Of a DNA stretch of 64,000 nt, positions 32,846-43,920 are shown one piece after another. The stretch is from NCBI RefSeq assembly GCF_012273895.1, contig NC_052110.1, positions 6,572,001 through 6,636,000 on the forward strand, read 5' to 3'. The position numbers and the translations under genes are program-made. Under the pieces are notes generated by a model. The model searched no databases. It saw only the letters and a list, made by a program, of their open reading frames with translations, and was not told where the DNA came from. The number at the start of each line of letters is the position of its first letter. Within the stretch, counting starts at the first letter, position 1. Source of the stretch: Zerene cesonia. Taxonomy: Eukaryota; Arthropoda; Insecta; Lepidoptera; Pieridae.

Positions 32846-33048
32846 TCACACTAATATTAAAAATGTGAAAGTTTGTTTGGATGTTTGTCACAATCACGCT
32901 GAAACTACTGAACGGATTTTGATGAAATTAGTTACACACACAGGGTATGAGCTGACTTGGTTGATAGATACTTTTTATCGCGATTAATTGCTCCCTTCGG
33001 ATAAAACAGGAACCTTGGTATCCAGGCGAAGCCGGGACGAGCATCTAG
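32846..33048 (+). mobile_element. Hel-L Helitron-like element, full length
   Basis: TCACACTAATATTAAAAATG to GGCGAAGCCGGGACGAGCAT-CTAG. 203 bp. The middle is GAACGGATTTTGATGAAATT. Confidence 0.82.
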
Positions 33049-33924
33049 TCGGATATAAAACGAACGATATGTTACGGAATGTCAAGGGCTACTTAAGTGG
33101 TGTTTACACCTTATCGCCACAACAAATTACTTATTTACTAAGTAACCCAGCGGTTAACAGGACGAACACGCTCGTAAAAACTCAATTAAACGGTCATTAA
33201 ATAATATAATCACAAGGATCGATCCGACAAACGCTTTACGTTCCGGCAAGTCCAACAGAGTCGATCGTAAAACGTTTTTTACAGCTGTATAATCTTAAAT
33301 TCGCCCGATTTCGCTTGAGAGGGTGGGAACGGCGCAATGTGAACGTTGCGACATACCCCTGATAATATTTGAATAAATATACACACAGACTAGCAAAAAC
33401 ACTTTTAATACGAGCTTGTGTTGCTATAATAAAAAATTAAGTGCAATATTAGACCTATCTTCATATAAAATAACATCTTACAGAAACTGTATGCAGTACT
33501 GGTATAATTGAATAATTGTGTTGCAGACACTATAATTAATTTATATTATAATAACTGCATTTAGTTAAAAAATTAAACTTAAGGTCTGTTTATGTTTTAT
33601 GTTATGTAATACTGTTTGTTTCTGAAATAAATAACATAAAAAATAAGTAAAAAACATATGTGTTTTTACTGTTATATTCTGAACTTGAGATTTTGTAGGA
33701 GGATGATGCAATTTTATATGACAGCAGAGCGATTTGTAAGCTTTTACAGATGTTTTGTCTCAGTAATGATATAAAAATTAATTTAAATACATTAGTTATA
33801 GTGTTTAAAAAAGAAAATAAAGAAAAGAAAAACATTTATTTTGACACACACACACACACCATATCATAACAGAAAACAGAAGCATACAATAAATCAAGAA
33901 AGAAGAGAAAAAACCATCTCTGTA
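33049..33924. other. No recognised gene; CA repeat at 33842-33858
   Basis: An ACACACACACACACAC microsatellite near the end. The 70-codon frame at 32988-33200 begins inside a Hel-L copy and is not a gene. Confidence 0.5.
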
Positions 33925-33949
33925 TACCAATTTATCTAACCTACTACTA

Positions 33950-34038
33950 AAGTACTAAACGGTAGTTTCAGCGTGATTGACAGACAAACACCCAAACAAA
34001 AAACTTTCACATTTATAATATTAATTTGATTAGTGTGA
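33950..34038 (-). mobile_element. Hel-L 5' fragment
   Basis: AGTTTCAGCGTGATTGACAG, then AAACTTTCACATTTATAATA and TTAGTGTGA, match the Hel-L 5' end on the minus strand. The 3' two thirds are missing. Confidence 0.65.
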
Positions 34039-34544
34039 TTTCCAATAATAATTATGATCAATTACTATTTTATCACATCACTTTGATCAAATCATTAGAT
34101 CCGTCGGCGCGTGAACAGCGCGCTTTATCTATCATACGCATTAAATTTTTACGACTCAAGAATAAAGGATAGTCAACGAATATGGAGCAGTTGAGTGTTG
34201 TACATTACCGGTTTATTGCTGAGAAGAAAACGATACGTTTTGTGGGAGGAAAAACCGATTAAATAGGCGGCAACTTTCATAGCTACTTGGCGTTTTACGA
34301 CGGAGCATCTGCCAAATAGTCGTATCGTGGATGGTCAATTTATTTTTATCAAGCGATGATTACTTTATAGAAATGAAATTTATGTTTCGATTAGGAGCAA
34401 AAGATTTCGGGACTTTATGTGCTTGAAAACATGCTCATTCGTAGGTCTCGAAAAGTTTCATGTCATTTTCTTGTCATTTTAGGGTCCTTAGCCCTTAAAC
34501 TCTAAATCAAGCCTTGTTTATTTATTAAGATTTCATATAGAAGC

Positions 34545-34840
34545 ACTTTTGAATCGTCATAACTCAGTTTCAACATTTACCACCTATCGGAAAGCGGTTT
34601 CTACAGAGAAGAGCCGGCAAGAAGCTCTGTAGTTGCTTTAAAATCACGTCATTATTAAATTCCCTGTTCCTTTCCTTATTTCTCTCGTCAATCCCTTCTT
34701 TATCCCTTTCAATTTGAATTCGGCAATCTATTGGTAGAGGCGTAAAGCCTGGATACCTTATGCCTCTCCAAATGTCCATGGGCGGTGGTAGCGCTTACCA
34801 TCAGGCGTACCACCAGCTTTGCCCATCAATGAAACATACT
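34545..34840 (+). mobile_element. Non-LTR retrotransposon 3' region (RT-H type)
   Basis: TTTGAATCGTCATAACTC and AGAGAAGAGCCGGCAAGAAG join the C/T-rich TTTATCCCTTTCAATTTG block. The terminal CCATGGGCGGTGGTAGCGC and TACCATCAGGCGTACCACC follow. This copy shows that the 20403 block and the RT-H tail belong to one element. No frame survives. Confidence 0.65.
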
Positions 34841-35394
34841 ACCCACTTACAAATTAAAACTTACGTAAGTCCATAGAAAATATATCATATTCATGGTTTA
34901 TTTCATCGGGTCAGTAGCCCGGGTCGTATTTATAGTCCGCTACTGTAAACAATCTATCACTTCCTTGTGGTACTCATCATCAACACAGGTGTAGACTATA
35001 AATACCACTATAAGTAAATCGTTAAATATTAAATTATGTTGATAAATATTAATAGGTAATAGTTGAAAAGGTTTTTAACACGGTTTCTTCACCTGTATGT
35101 TGTATATAACTGACTACTTACGACTCGATTTTTAACTTTAAACGGACAGATTGAATTCAAACTTTGTATACTTATTAAGGATCGGTGAAAATGGAATTAT
35201 TTATGAGTTTATTATCCTGATAAGGATCGCCAGCTTTAGAGCAATTGAGACAGTTTCATTGATTGTATCATTAAAGCGTGTTTTTTAATTTTTTTTTTAT
35301 ACCGTATATACTATATATTAACATTTATATATCTACCTGTATAAATCTTTTTGTACTACTAGCAATTTCTTTCTTTTTTCTTTCTTTCTTTCAG
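34841..35394. other. No recognised feature; CTTT tract at its right end
   Basis: AT-rich DNA ending in the pyrimidine run TTTCTTTCTTTCTTTCAG at 35377-35394. Confidence 0.45.
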
Positions 35395-35437
35395 TTATGG
35401 AATAGAAAGTGCTCTAGTTAATCTTCTGCGCAGTTGG
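35395..35437 (+). other. Exon-like 43-nt segment (weak candidate)
   Basis: A long pyrimidine tract ends in CAG at 35394. GTAAGC, a good donor, starts at 35438. Between them one frame is open, reading YGIESALVNLLRSW after one phase base. The same frame stays open beyond the donor to about 35540, so the segment could also belong to a terminal exon or to a repeat. I recognise no protein family. The tract is a CTTT microsatellite, which can mimic an acceptor. Confidence 0.25.
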
Positions 35438-35845
35438 GTAAGCACCGATCAGTTTGGTCGTCGGCATTCGTATATGCTTAATTTTATATGTATGTGTATC
35501 TTTATTTCACCAAATAAAAAAAAAATATTAATCAACTTCATAAAGAGGTTATAGTTTGGGTAATCGATAACTAATATTTATTTAAATGACAGAAGCTGTC
35601 AAAATATATATGTATATTCCGTTCATAAATTTATTTTTTAATACGCACCTATACTTTAAATACAGTACCATTAATGATATATCAAAAATAACATCGATTA
35701 ATTCATCAGCAACACTTACCTGAAACAAAGAAAATAATAAAGTTTAAATTAATTACATTTACTTACACTTGGCTATTGTAAAAATTAAGAATATATGTAA
35801 AATTCAAGTACCTACTTTAATTTCAAAATACAAAAATATATAAAA
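35438..35845. other. No recognised feature
   Basis: Includes CCAAATAAAAAAAAAATATT near 35509-35528, a possible A-tail or polyadenylation-like sequence. Confidence 0.45.
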
Positions 35846-36024
35846 CTAGCTGTCCCGGCAAACGCTGTTCTGCCTTACTCTTTTCCTTTAGGGGTATGAA
35901 AAATAGATGTTGGCCGATTCTCACACATACCCAATATGCACACAAAATTTCATAAGAATCGGTCCAGCCGTTTCGGAGGAGTTTGGCAACGAAAACTGTG
36001 ACACGAGAATTTTATATATTAAGA
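35846..36024 (-). mobile_element. Hel-D Helitron-like element, full length
   Basis: ACTAGCTGTCCCGGCAAACG at the 3' end, AAGAATCGGTCCAGCCG in the middle and GAATTTTATATATTAAGA at the 5' end. 179 bp. Confidence 0.82.
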
Positions 36025-36204
36025 TAATAATAAAATAACACAAAAAATCTCTATTTAAGGAAGTTGGACCATTTTATAAGTACCCAGGTGCAATCGTGTA
36101 TAAATATTGTTTTTATGACAATAGTGTTACCACCTATAAAAATGTCATGGGACAAAGAATATTGTAAAATCGATCGATTAATTAAGTAGTAGACTTATTA
36201 TTTA

Positions 36205-36400
36205 CTATCTGCACCCCGCGGTTACACCCGCGTAAGTAATATCGGGATAAAAAGTTGCCTATATGTTATTCCAGTTATCCTATTGCTATCTACACACCAA
36301 ATTTCATTGCAACAGGTTCAGTGGTTTTGTGTTTTGTGTGAAATAGTAACAAACATACACATACATCCTTACAAACTTTCGCATTTATAATATTAGTTAA
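36205..36400 (-). mobile_element. Hel-A Helitron with small internal deletion
   Basis: The terminus is CTAT and the hairpin GCGGTTACACCCGCG. The family's CCGTATCCCGTAGGA is missing, so the sequence reads GCGTAAGTAATATCGGG. The right end is ATTAGTTA. Confidence 0.82.
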
Positions 36401-38142
36401 TTTCATAAAAAGTGTTATAAAAATACTAAAATCTATAAAACGATAACAATAACTACACACGATCACACTACATCGATATTTGTATGATAAGCGACTACAC
36501 AAAAGTAAAAACCGCAAAATTAACGTTTCAATCAAAATGCGGTCAAGGTGTTAACAAACAGACATAATTTAAGCAATATAACATTTTAATTCACGTATAT
36601 CTAAATAAGTTACATGCAGTTATAAACAGCTGTTTCCCCGCTACCCCCGTGGGACATATATAGCTGTCACTCAGTGAAGTTGTAGCTTTTTAATGGTGTA
36701 TGAATTATTGTTATCCTTTCAGAAGTTTTTGTAAGAAAACGTTACAAACATAAAATATAAAAGTATTCTCTTTTTAATATTAGGTTAGATAATTGTAGGG
36801 GCTAGGGTCTACTGAATCTCCTGAATCTGATCTACTGATCTACTGCTCTCAGGATCTACTGAAGCGATTTTAAAAAAACTTTCACCATTAGAAAGTATAT
36901 TTATCTGATTGTTATACGCGATGTCCTATTTATTGTATTCCGTGGCAATAGATATAAAAAACTCATTTTTATTTTATCCTAACATAACTGTAATCATAGC
37001 CACTCTACTCAGTCATCCTATCGCGTGACATAATACTATTAAAACGAAATATAAATCAATGTTTATTTAAATAATTACTTAAATCCTAATATATTTGTGT
37101 AATACCGTAAAAGGGCGGTAAACCAATTCATTTGGTAATATTGACGTATCGGTTATTTATAGTCAGTGGAAGTCGTAATGTTGCCTTTTAATTTGTTTTT
37201 GTGAGTGTGCTCTATTTTTGTTTATAGATAAACATGTGAATTAAGAAGATATAAAATAATTTTCTATTTAATTTAATTATGAATTTTTTCAACAAGATTT
37301 CAGCATTTATATCTTTAAGATTCGCTTAATGTCAATAAAGTGACATTTGTATATAGACTATAAAATCAAAAACTCATGTACCATAGACTAAAAATCGAAC
37401 TCTTTAAATGCATGAATGTAATTGACAACAAAAAAGGACACCGAAATTCTTTGGGACGGAGACACAACTCCAAATTCTGTAATCAAGACAATCGGTTGAA
37501 AATGCACAGATAAATACAAAAAAAATGGAATTAACAACCTTCTATTTTGAAGTCGGTTAAAAAGATGCAAAAATACAATCAACAGCTTTCAATGGTGTGA
37601 CGCTATATCACCGAGCTGATTGTTGACAACTCACCTTGATCGAGTTTCCCATAGGTTACTTATGCAATGAGTACAATGAACTCTACTTGTGCTCAAGGCC
37701 AGTTCACACTCTCGTGGTGCGTAATAACTGAAGGTATACGTGCCCTATAAAATAACATCCACGAAAATATCTAGTATGATACGAGAGTTCGGTATTGGAA
37801 AATGTAATTTCTGTATAATGCGATGAAAACTACATTTGAAATCTACATAAAAAATAACTCTTCAATTAAGACCACCGACATCTCTCTGGAAACAAAATCG
37901 GGGCTAATGGCGACAACGCCTTATCAAACATAAAAGAAATTACAGAATTATCGAGCAAAAGAGCTAAACAGTACAGCAGTACAGTACAGCTACAGTCGAA
38001 TTAAGAACCGGGACGGTGGTTGAAATCGGTGTATGTATAGCCGCGAGTCTCGCGACGGAGAGGATAGTAAAGAAACCGACTTTATTATAAAGTTTTCTTT
38101 TAATAAACATCTATATTGCAATATTTTTAAATTTTTATTATT
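36401..38142. other. Mostly unassigned; decayed Helitron and SDR-I traces
   Basis: A very decayed minus-strand Helitron may lie at 36627-36785 and a Hel-M remnant at 36790-36960. In the latter, the CTACTGAATC region is locally repeated. SDR-I motifs occur at 37488-37563 (GACAATCGGTTGAAAATG, GAAGTCGGTT) and 37992-38030. An ACAGT/ACAGC run lies at 37968-37996. Confidence 0.45.
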
Positions 38143-38433
38143 TATCATCATCAGCCCATATATGTTCCCACTGCTGGGACACAGGCCACCTATGAGGGTT
38201 CAGGCCATAATTCACCACGATGGCCAAGTGCGGGTTGGCAGATGTCACATGTCGTCGAACTTATGATCCTTGGTCGGTTTCCTCACGATGTTTTTCTTCA
38301 CCATTTAAGCAGAGGTGATGTTATCCACATGTGCAGATAAATTGAAAAATTAATTTATTTCCTGCACGCTCGTCCCGTCTCGAACCCTTATCAATTTTGA
38401 AGTACGAGGTTCTCACCATTGAGCCACCACTTA
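38143..38433 (-). mobile_element. SINE-G, full length with tRNA-like head
   Basis: The head is at the right. On the minus strand it reads TGGTGGCTCAATGGTGAGAA (A-box-like), then the B-box-like GGTTCGAGAC (38377-38386). The linker is TTTTTCAATTTATCTGCAC and the body ends in ATGATGATAAA. This is the most complete SINE-G in the window. Confidence 0.88.
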
Positions 38434-38861
38434 TTTTCTTATTATGTATGTCGCTTCAAATTTGTCTTAGACAAGTATAAAATATTGAAATGTAATTATC
38501 GTATTTTATGTAATGTTACAATGTCTATTATTCTAGGTATATTACAATTATATTACTAATTTTAATCACCTACAGGTAAATTGTAATTTTTCAATCGGAT
38601 CTTCGTCGAGAGTGTAGAAAGGGCAAACGGTCATGAGTCGCTAATCATCAAATATTTACTCTTGGGACGGACGACTACTATATACTACTATTTACGTGAT
38701 GCGTACTGCTACTTTGGTATTATTTGATAGATTTTATGTACATTACGCAATTACGCAAGTATGATATTATATAAGTTATATGTAAAAGTTATTAAATTAT
38801 GAAAGATTAAAGCATTTCAAATAAATATATCATGTGCGATATTGATGTATGCAATCCTACT
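38434..38861. other. No recognised feature
   Basis: AT-rich spacer. Confidence 0.5.
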
Positions 38862-39058
38862 TCCTACTAATATTATAAATGCGAAAATTTGTGAGGATGT
38901 GTGTGTGTTTGTTGCTCTTTCACGCAAAAACTACTGAACGGATTGCAATGAAATTTGGTACGTAGACAGCTGGACAACTGGAATAACACATAGGCTTTTT
39001 ATCCTGACATTCCTACGGGATACGGACTTACGGGGGTGAAACCGCGGGGTGCCGCTAG
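38862..39058 (+). mobile_element. Hel-A Helitron, full length
   Basis: The upstream start motif is partly duplicated (ATCCTACTTCCTACTAA). Internal deletion of GCAAC before TTTTTATCC. It ends GGGTGCCG-CTAG before T. Confidence 0.9.
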
Positions 39059-39631
39059 TATATACATAATTAAATTTTTCAATATATTGAATTCGCTATT
39101 TGTTACTGTATTTGTAGATTCAATCAATATAGAAATGATACGTTGAATGAAAGACACGAGTCTAACCACGGTGAAAGCTTATTAAATTATTTGTCTATAG
39201 AAAAATAAACATCCATCTATTAAAATTAACTTAAAATTCGTAATCATAATGTACTGGGATGTTCTTAATAAAGATATGATCACTATAAATGTTATAATCG
39301 TCGATCAAATTACGCATTTTTAAATTTTATAACGAGCGTAATAATATGCTAATTTGAAAAAAATTTAACAAAAGATACAAAAATGTATCGCAAATTTTGT
39401 TACTGTCATGATGTTAGTATGTGATTTTTTTGCCGACATCTCCAAAAACGAAGTTCTCAGTTCGACTTTTTAATTGTTTTGGTACTTGAAAACTCCGTTT
39501 TCAACCAATTGGTTTGATTATTTTTGTGTTTAATTAGAAATTCGTGCCATTTTGTCCCTTTTTAGAATCACCTTTTTTGTAGAAGTGTTAATAAACTTTG
39601 TAGGGATGCACTATGGCATAATTATATATAA
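39059..39631. other. No recognised feature
   Basis: AT-rich spacer. Confidence 0.5.
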
Positions 39632-39821
39632 GTAGCCGCGCCCCGCGGTTTCACCCCCGTAAATCTGTATTCCTACGGAATGTACGGGTTTTACTTGCCT
39701 AAGTGTTATTCCAGTGATCCAGCTGTGTACGTACCAAATTTCATTGCAATCGGTTCAATAGTGTTTGCGTGAAAAAGAAACAAACATACATCCATCCTCA
39801 CAATCTTTCGCATTTATTCTT
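39632..39821 (-). mobile_element. Hel-A Helitron, 5' end replaced by Hel-B
   Basis: The terminus is GTAG instead of CTAG and the hairpin GCGGTTTCACCCCCG. Family order continues to TTTCGCATTTAT, where the expected AATATTAGTAGGA is replaced by the start of Hel-B. Confidence 0.82.
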
Positions 39822-39976
39822 TCTAATATTATTATGCTGAAGAGTTTGTTTGTTTTAACGCACTAATCTTAAGAACTACTGGCCCGATTTGAAAAATTCT
39901 TTCAGTGTTATCCCGTTTATTGACGAAGGCTATCGGCTATATATCAACCACGGGCGAAGCCGGGGCGAACCGCTAG
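39822..39976 (+). mobile_element. Hel-B Helitron-like element
   Basis: TCTAATATTATTATGCTGAAG to CGGGCGAAGCCGGGGCGAACCG-CTAG before T. It directly abuts the 5' side of a minus-strand Hel-A. Confidence 0.82.
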
Positions 39977-40805
39977 TTTATAATATTAGAAGGATGTGAT
40001 TATAAAAACACAGATGTATTTATTTTTAATTTCAACAGATAAATATTATTTACAAAGAAAGAAAACCAACATCGAACCGAATCATCAAAGCTACTGTCAC
40101 AGCACAAATTTTCTATATATTATAAGATTAATCTCTCGAGATAACGTGATAAAACAGCACAAGTAAAAACATAAAAAAGCTTGGAAAATCCAAAAGTGCA
40201 CGCCTCATAGCGGTTTTTAATTTTTACAAGAAAAAAATAAAAAAAAAAGACTTGAATTTTTCGCGCCATTGTCCACCCATAAATGGAAAAATAAGGTACT
40301 ACACGCAAGTATTGTAAACGAGCCTTTTTCATAACGTAACAGAAAAAAAATACCTCAACGCTCCGCTTACGAGGCGTGCAATTGAATAATGATTAAACTC
40401 AGGGACATTAGAAACGCGATTCCTGTGTGAAGCGCTTTTGAAAAACGTCGGTTGCCATGACAACGTAATCCATAAAAATACTCGTTTTAAAAAATTAAAT
40501 TATCCCTCCGAGTGCTGATCGTTGATAACTCGATTTTAAGTCTGGGAGGCGTTTTAATGTCTTATTTAAGAGATTTATCTTCATTTGTAACCACTCCTTT
40601 CGATTCCAAGGAAACTGTTTAGGCATGTTACATACATACATACTTATAATCTTAAAATTCCTTAAAATTTATTTAATCAAAGTCCCAAAAATTACGTATT
40701 TTTGGTCTTGTTTCTCGGTAAATCCTAGATTTTCAGCAATTGACTTCATTCTTTTAATATTTCATAGGGTATTGTTTTCATTTGTCAATAAACATCATCT
40801 TCTTC
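39977..40805. other. No recognised feature
   Basis: AT-rich, with an A-rich AAAAAAATAAAAAAAAAAGAC stretch near 40231-40251. The short frames are unsupported. Confidence 0.5.
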
Positions 40806-40990
40806 TCATATATAAAAATCAATTGCTGTTTGTTAATCTAAAACTCGAGAACTGCTGAACGGATTTTGTCTTATCTCGGTCTTCAAATATCCTAGGTCTA
40901 GGGAAGGTTAAAAAGGTGAGAACGATTAAGAAAATATGTCAAAACAATATTCTATGCCGTTACGAAGCTCGCCGGCACAGCGTCAGCTAG
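40806..40990 (+). mobile_element. Helitron-like element of another group
   Basis: TCATATATAAAAATCAATTG at the start, AAACTCGAGAACTGCTGAAC in the middle and GCTCGCCGGCACAGCGTCAG-CTAG before T at the end. Its start differs from all Hel-A to M groups here. Confidence 0.7.
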
Positions 40991-41067
40991 TTACTAGATA
41001 AGGTTCAAATCTCTCCGGGTCTGTTGAAGCCTCCCTTATCGTATCGGCCATATAGAGTGATAACCAT

Positions 41068-41284
41068 GTCCTTCTTGGTACAGTGGTTAAAGCGTAAACG
41101 AAAAATCGAGGGGTCCCGGATTCGATTCCAATTGGTCACTCACAAAAAATGTCTCATTGGACACAGAAGGCTGATTACCTACTTGTACACAAAGAAAATC
41201 AGTGAAACATATATCATAGTACTAACTAGCTGGATATGGGGCAGATGATACTCCATAGCCAAACAAGGAAACACAGGACTTCGC
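41068..41284 (+). mobile_element. SINE-F, degenerate
   Basis: TTCTTGGTACAGTGGTTAAAG, the B-box-like GGATTCGATTCC, CAGAAGGCTGATTACC and GGAAACACAGGACTTCGC. Many substitutions indicate an old copy. Confidence 0.75.
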
Positions 41285-41313
41285 TACTAACACAGTATCA
41301 ATATTATTAATAA

Positions 41314-41407
41314 CTAGCTGCGCCCCGCGGTTTCACCCGCGTAAGTCCGTATCCCGTAGGAATATCGGGTTAAAAAGTTGCCTATATGTTATTCCAGTTG
41401 TCCAGCT
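41314..41407 (-). mobile_element. Hel-A 3' half joined to a captured flank
   Basis: Normal CTAG end and hairpin, continuing to TTGTCCAGCT. There the family sequence stops and a 60-bp non-family segment (41408-41466) begins. Confidence 0.85.
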
Positions 41408-41666
41408 TTTTCTCGTGTTTAAAGATTTTGCATCACGTGTCGTAGCATGTATCACATATATACGGCACAAGTTGCGCTCCGCGGTTTCACCCGCGTAAGT
41501 TTGTATCACGTAGGAATATCGGGATAAAATTTACCTAAGTGATATTCCAGTTGTCCAGCTATCTACGTACCAAATTTCATTGCTATCGGTTCAGTAGTTT
41601 TTGCGTGAAAGAGCAACAAACACACACGCATCCTTACAAACTTTCGCATTTATAATATTAGTGGGA
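41408..41666 (-). mobile_element. Hel-A with mutated terminus plus 60 bp of shared flank
   Basis: On the minus strand: a complete Hel-A from TCCCACTAATATTA to GAGCGCAACTTG, so its terminus is CTTG, not CTAG. Then GTGCCGTATATATGTGATAC and on to AACACGAGAAAAA. The same extension follows the copy at 41873-42142. Confidence 0.85.
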
Positions 41667-41872
41667 TTCACAAGTATCCAAGATCACCTGCGACGCATTC
41701 CATTGCCAAAATAAGCGAAACATTCAAACAATGACCATATAAATTACTTCCATTACAGGTAGCGGTAACTTTGTAATTATCCACCGTTATATTTGGTTCA
41801 AGCTTGTCGAATAATTAGTTATTACTGTTAGCTGTTAGTTGCAGAATGCCTATTTTGTACCTTGTTCTAATG

Positions 41873-42142
41873 CGACTAATATTATAAATGCGAAAATTTG
41901 TAAGTATAGATGGATCTATGTATGGATGTTTGTTGCTCTTTCACGCAAAAACCACTGAACCGATTGCAATGGAATTTGGTACGTAGATAGCTGGACAACT
42001 GGAATATCACTTAGGTAAATTTTATCCCGATATTCCTACGTGATACAAACTTACGCGGGTGAAACCGCGGGGCGCAACTTGTGCCGTATATATGTGATAC
42101 ATGCTACGACACGTGATGCAAAATCTTTAAACACGAGAAAAA
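41873..42142 (+). mobile_element. Hel-A with mutated terminus, inverted partner
   Basis: Shares with 41408-41666 the CACGTAGG/CCTACGTGATAC variant, the CTTAGGTAAATTTTATCCC variant, the CTTG terminus and the following 60 bp. Its 5' variable region differs (GTATAGATGGATCTATG). Beyond 42142 the two copies no longer match. Confidence 0.88.
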
Positions 42143-42841
42143 CAAATCGCGAAAAAGAAAGAGTAGAGAAGATGCTCAGATGTCTAATATTGTTACAAAT
42201 AATGGTAAAAAATACATTAAATGCTTAATTAATTCTTCTTTATAAAATCATCACCGTGTCTGAGGAAGGTACCATTTCTAAATCTCAAAAGACATAACTT
42301 TCCTATCCAATACAAAAGGAATCACGCCAATCAGTAACTGAGTTATAGAGTGACAAACCCAAAAAAATACAGTCGAAATGAGAAACAATTTGTTTTTGGG
42401 AACGTCAGTTAATTTCAAATAGTAACACACACTAGCATGCGCTTGACACACACATACAAACTTTTTTGTTTATAATTATTTAAAATTTCGGCCACTGGAA
42501 GATCACTAACTGTGATAAATACGTCAATACATGTAGCTCTGACATCGTAAAATATGTCATTATAATTTGATGCTACTTGTTTTTAAAAGATTTAATGCAT
42601 ATTATTATATTATCATCATCACCAAAACGATCATGATTATGTTTAAACGCTGTGTATCCATTCACCACTCTATCGCTCACATTTTAAGATCTACTTTAGC
42701 TGGTTTCACTGTGTATTTCTATTGCTTTCGTTAAAATTTCTTAGTTTATTTCAAAAATATAATCATTTACTGGATTATATTGTTTCTTTTACATATTTTG
42801 TTTTCATAGAAGCGTGCAATAATGAATTATTAATATATTAG
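42143..42841. other. No recognised gene; SDR-I at 42358-42415
   Basis: AAAATACAGTCGAAATGAG, then GGGAACGTCAGTTAATTTC, resembles SDR-I. The rest is AT-rich. Confidence 0.45.
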
Positions 42842-43041
42842 TCCTATTAATATTATAAATGCGAAAGTTTGTATGGATGTATGGATGTTTGTTACTCTTT
42901 CACGCAAAAACTACTGAACCGATTGCAATGAAATTTGGTAAGCAGATAGCTGGACAACTGGAATAACATATAGGCAACTTTTTATCCCGATATTCCTACG
43001 GGATACGGACTTACGCGGGTGAAACCGCGGGGCGCAGCTAG
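42842..43041 (+). mobile_element. Hel-A Helitron, full length
   Basis: 200 bp, TCCTATTAATATTATAAATG to GGGCGCAG-CTAG before T. The 5' variable part is GTATGGATGTATGGATG. Confidence 0.92.
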
Positions 43042-43474
43042 TTGTAAATAAAGGAAATTAACTATCTACGAATACTTTTTTTGCTCACGTCGACGCGCCT
43101 TTTGTCAATAAATTTATCACAAATCAACGCTACCATTTACATAAACCTACTTACATATACTTGGATATAATTTAAACCATTCTGATGTCCCGATGAAAAA
43201 GAAAAAAAACCGGCAAGAAACAAAAACTACACAAAGAAAACGTTTCACTTGATAACTCAATTATGCTTGATCGCAAAAACAGTCCGATTTAAATGTTGAC
43301 TTGTAAATGACAGACATTTAAAATTTTATCTTTTTTTCGTGTGGACTTCATTTTGTTCTATTTTATATTGAACTCCTTCATATAAACAAAGATGAAAGAA
43401 AAGAAAATGCTTTAAATGACAATTACGCTTTGTCATTTCGCATAGTTATTATTATTTTTTATTTTTATTAATTA
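43042..43474. other. No recognised feature
   Basis: AT-rich spacer with an AAAAGAAAAAAAACC stretch. Confidence 0.5.
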
Positions 43475-43672
43475 CTAGCTGCGCCCTGCGGTTTCACCCG
43501 CGTTAGACTGTGTCCTGAAGGAATATCGGAATAAAAAGTTGTTTATGTGTTGTTTCAGTATAGCTATCTACGTAGCAAATTTAATTGCAATCGGTTCATC
43601 AGTTTTTGCGTGAAAGAGTAACAAACATACACACACCATCCATCCTCACAAACTTTAGCATTATTATTAGTA
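43475..43672 (-). mobile_element. Hel-A Helitron, near full length
   Basis: CTAG intact. The hairpin is GCGGTTTCACCCGCG. The body is more diverged than most (GTTAGACTGTGTCCTGAAGG). The right end is ATTATTAGTATAG. Confidence 0.83.
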
Positions 43673-43744
43673 TAGAATTATATTATATGGATTTGCGTAA
43701 ATGAGAAATTAATGTTTTTTGCTCTTTTAAGTGCTCTCATGTGT

Positions 43745-43920
43745 TTAACTAATATTATAAAAGGTTAAAGTTTGTGCATTTGTAAGAAGAGGTAATCTTC
43801 AGATCTGCTGAATCGATTTAATAATTTGTTTACCATAAGGAACCACGGTATTTATGTCATAGGCTGTTCTATTTCGCTTTTACCCCGTATAAACCCGGAT
43901 GGAGCCGGGACGAGCGGTTA
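43745..43920 (+). mobile_element. Hel-M-like element
   Basis: ACTAATATTATAAAAGGTTA, ATCTGCTGAATCGATTTAAT, TTACCATAAGGAACCACGG and AACCCGGATGGAGCCGGGAC. The CTAG end is lost (GCGGTTA). Confidence 0.6.

Noticed and set aside
35509..35528. Polyadenylation site
   Set aside because: CCAAATAAA before an A-run is common by chance in AT-rich DNA, and no transcript is supported.
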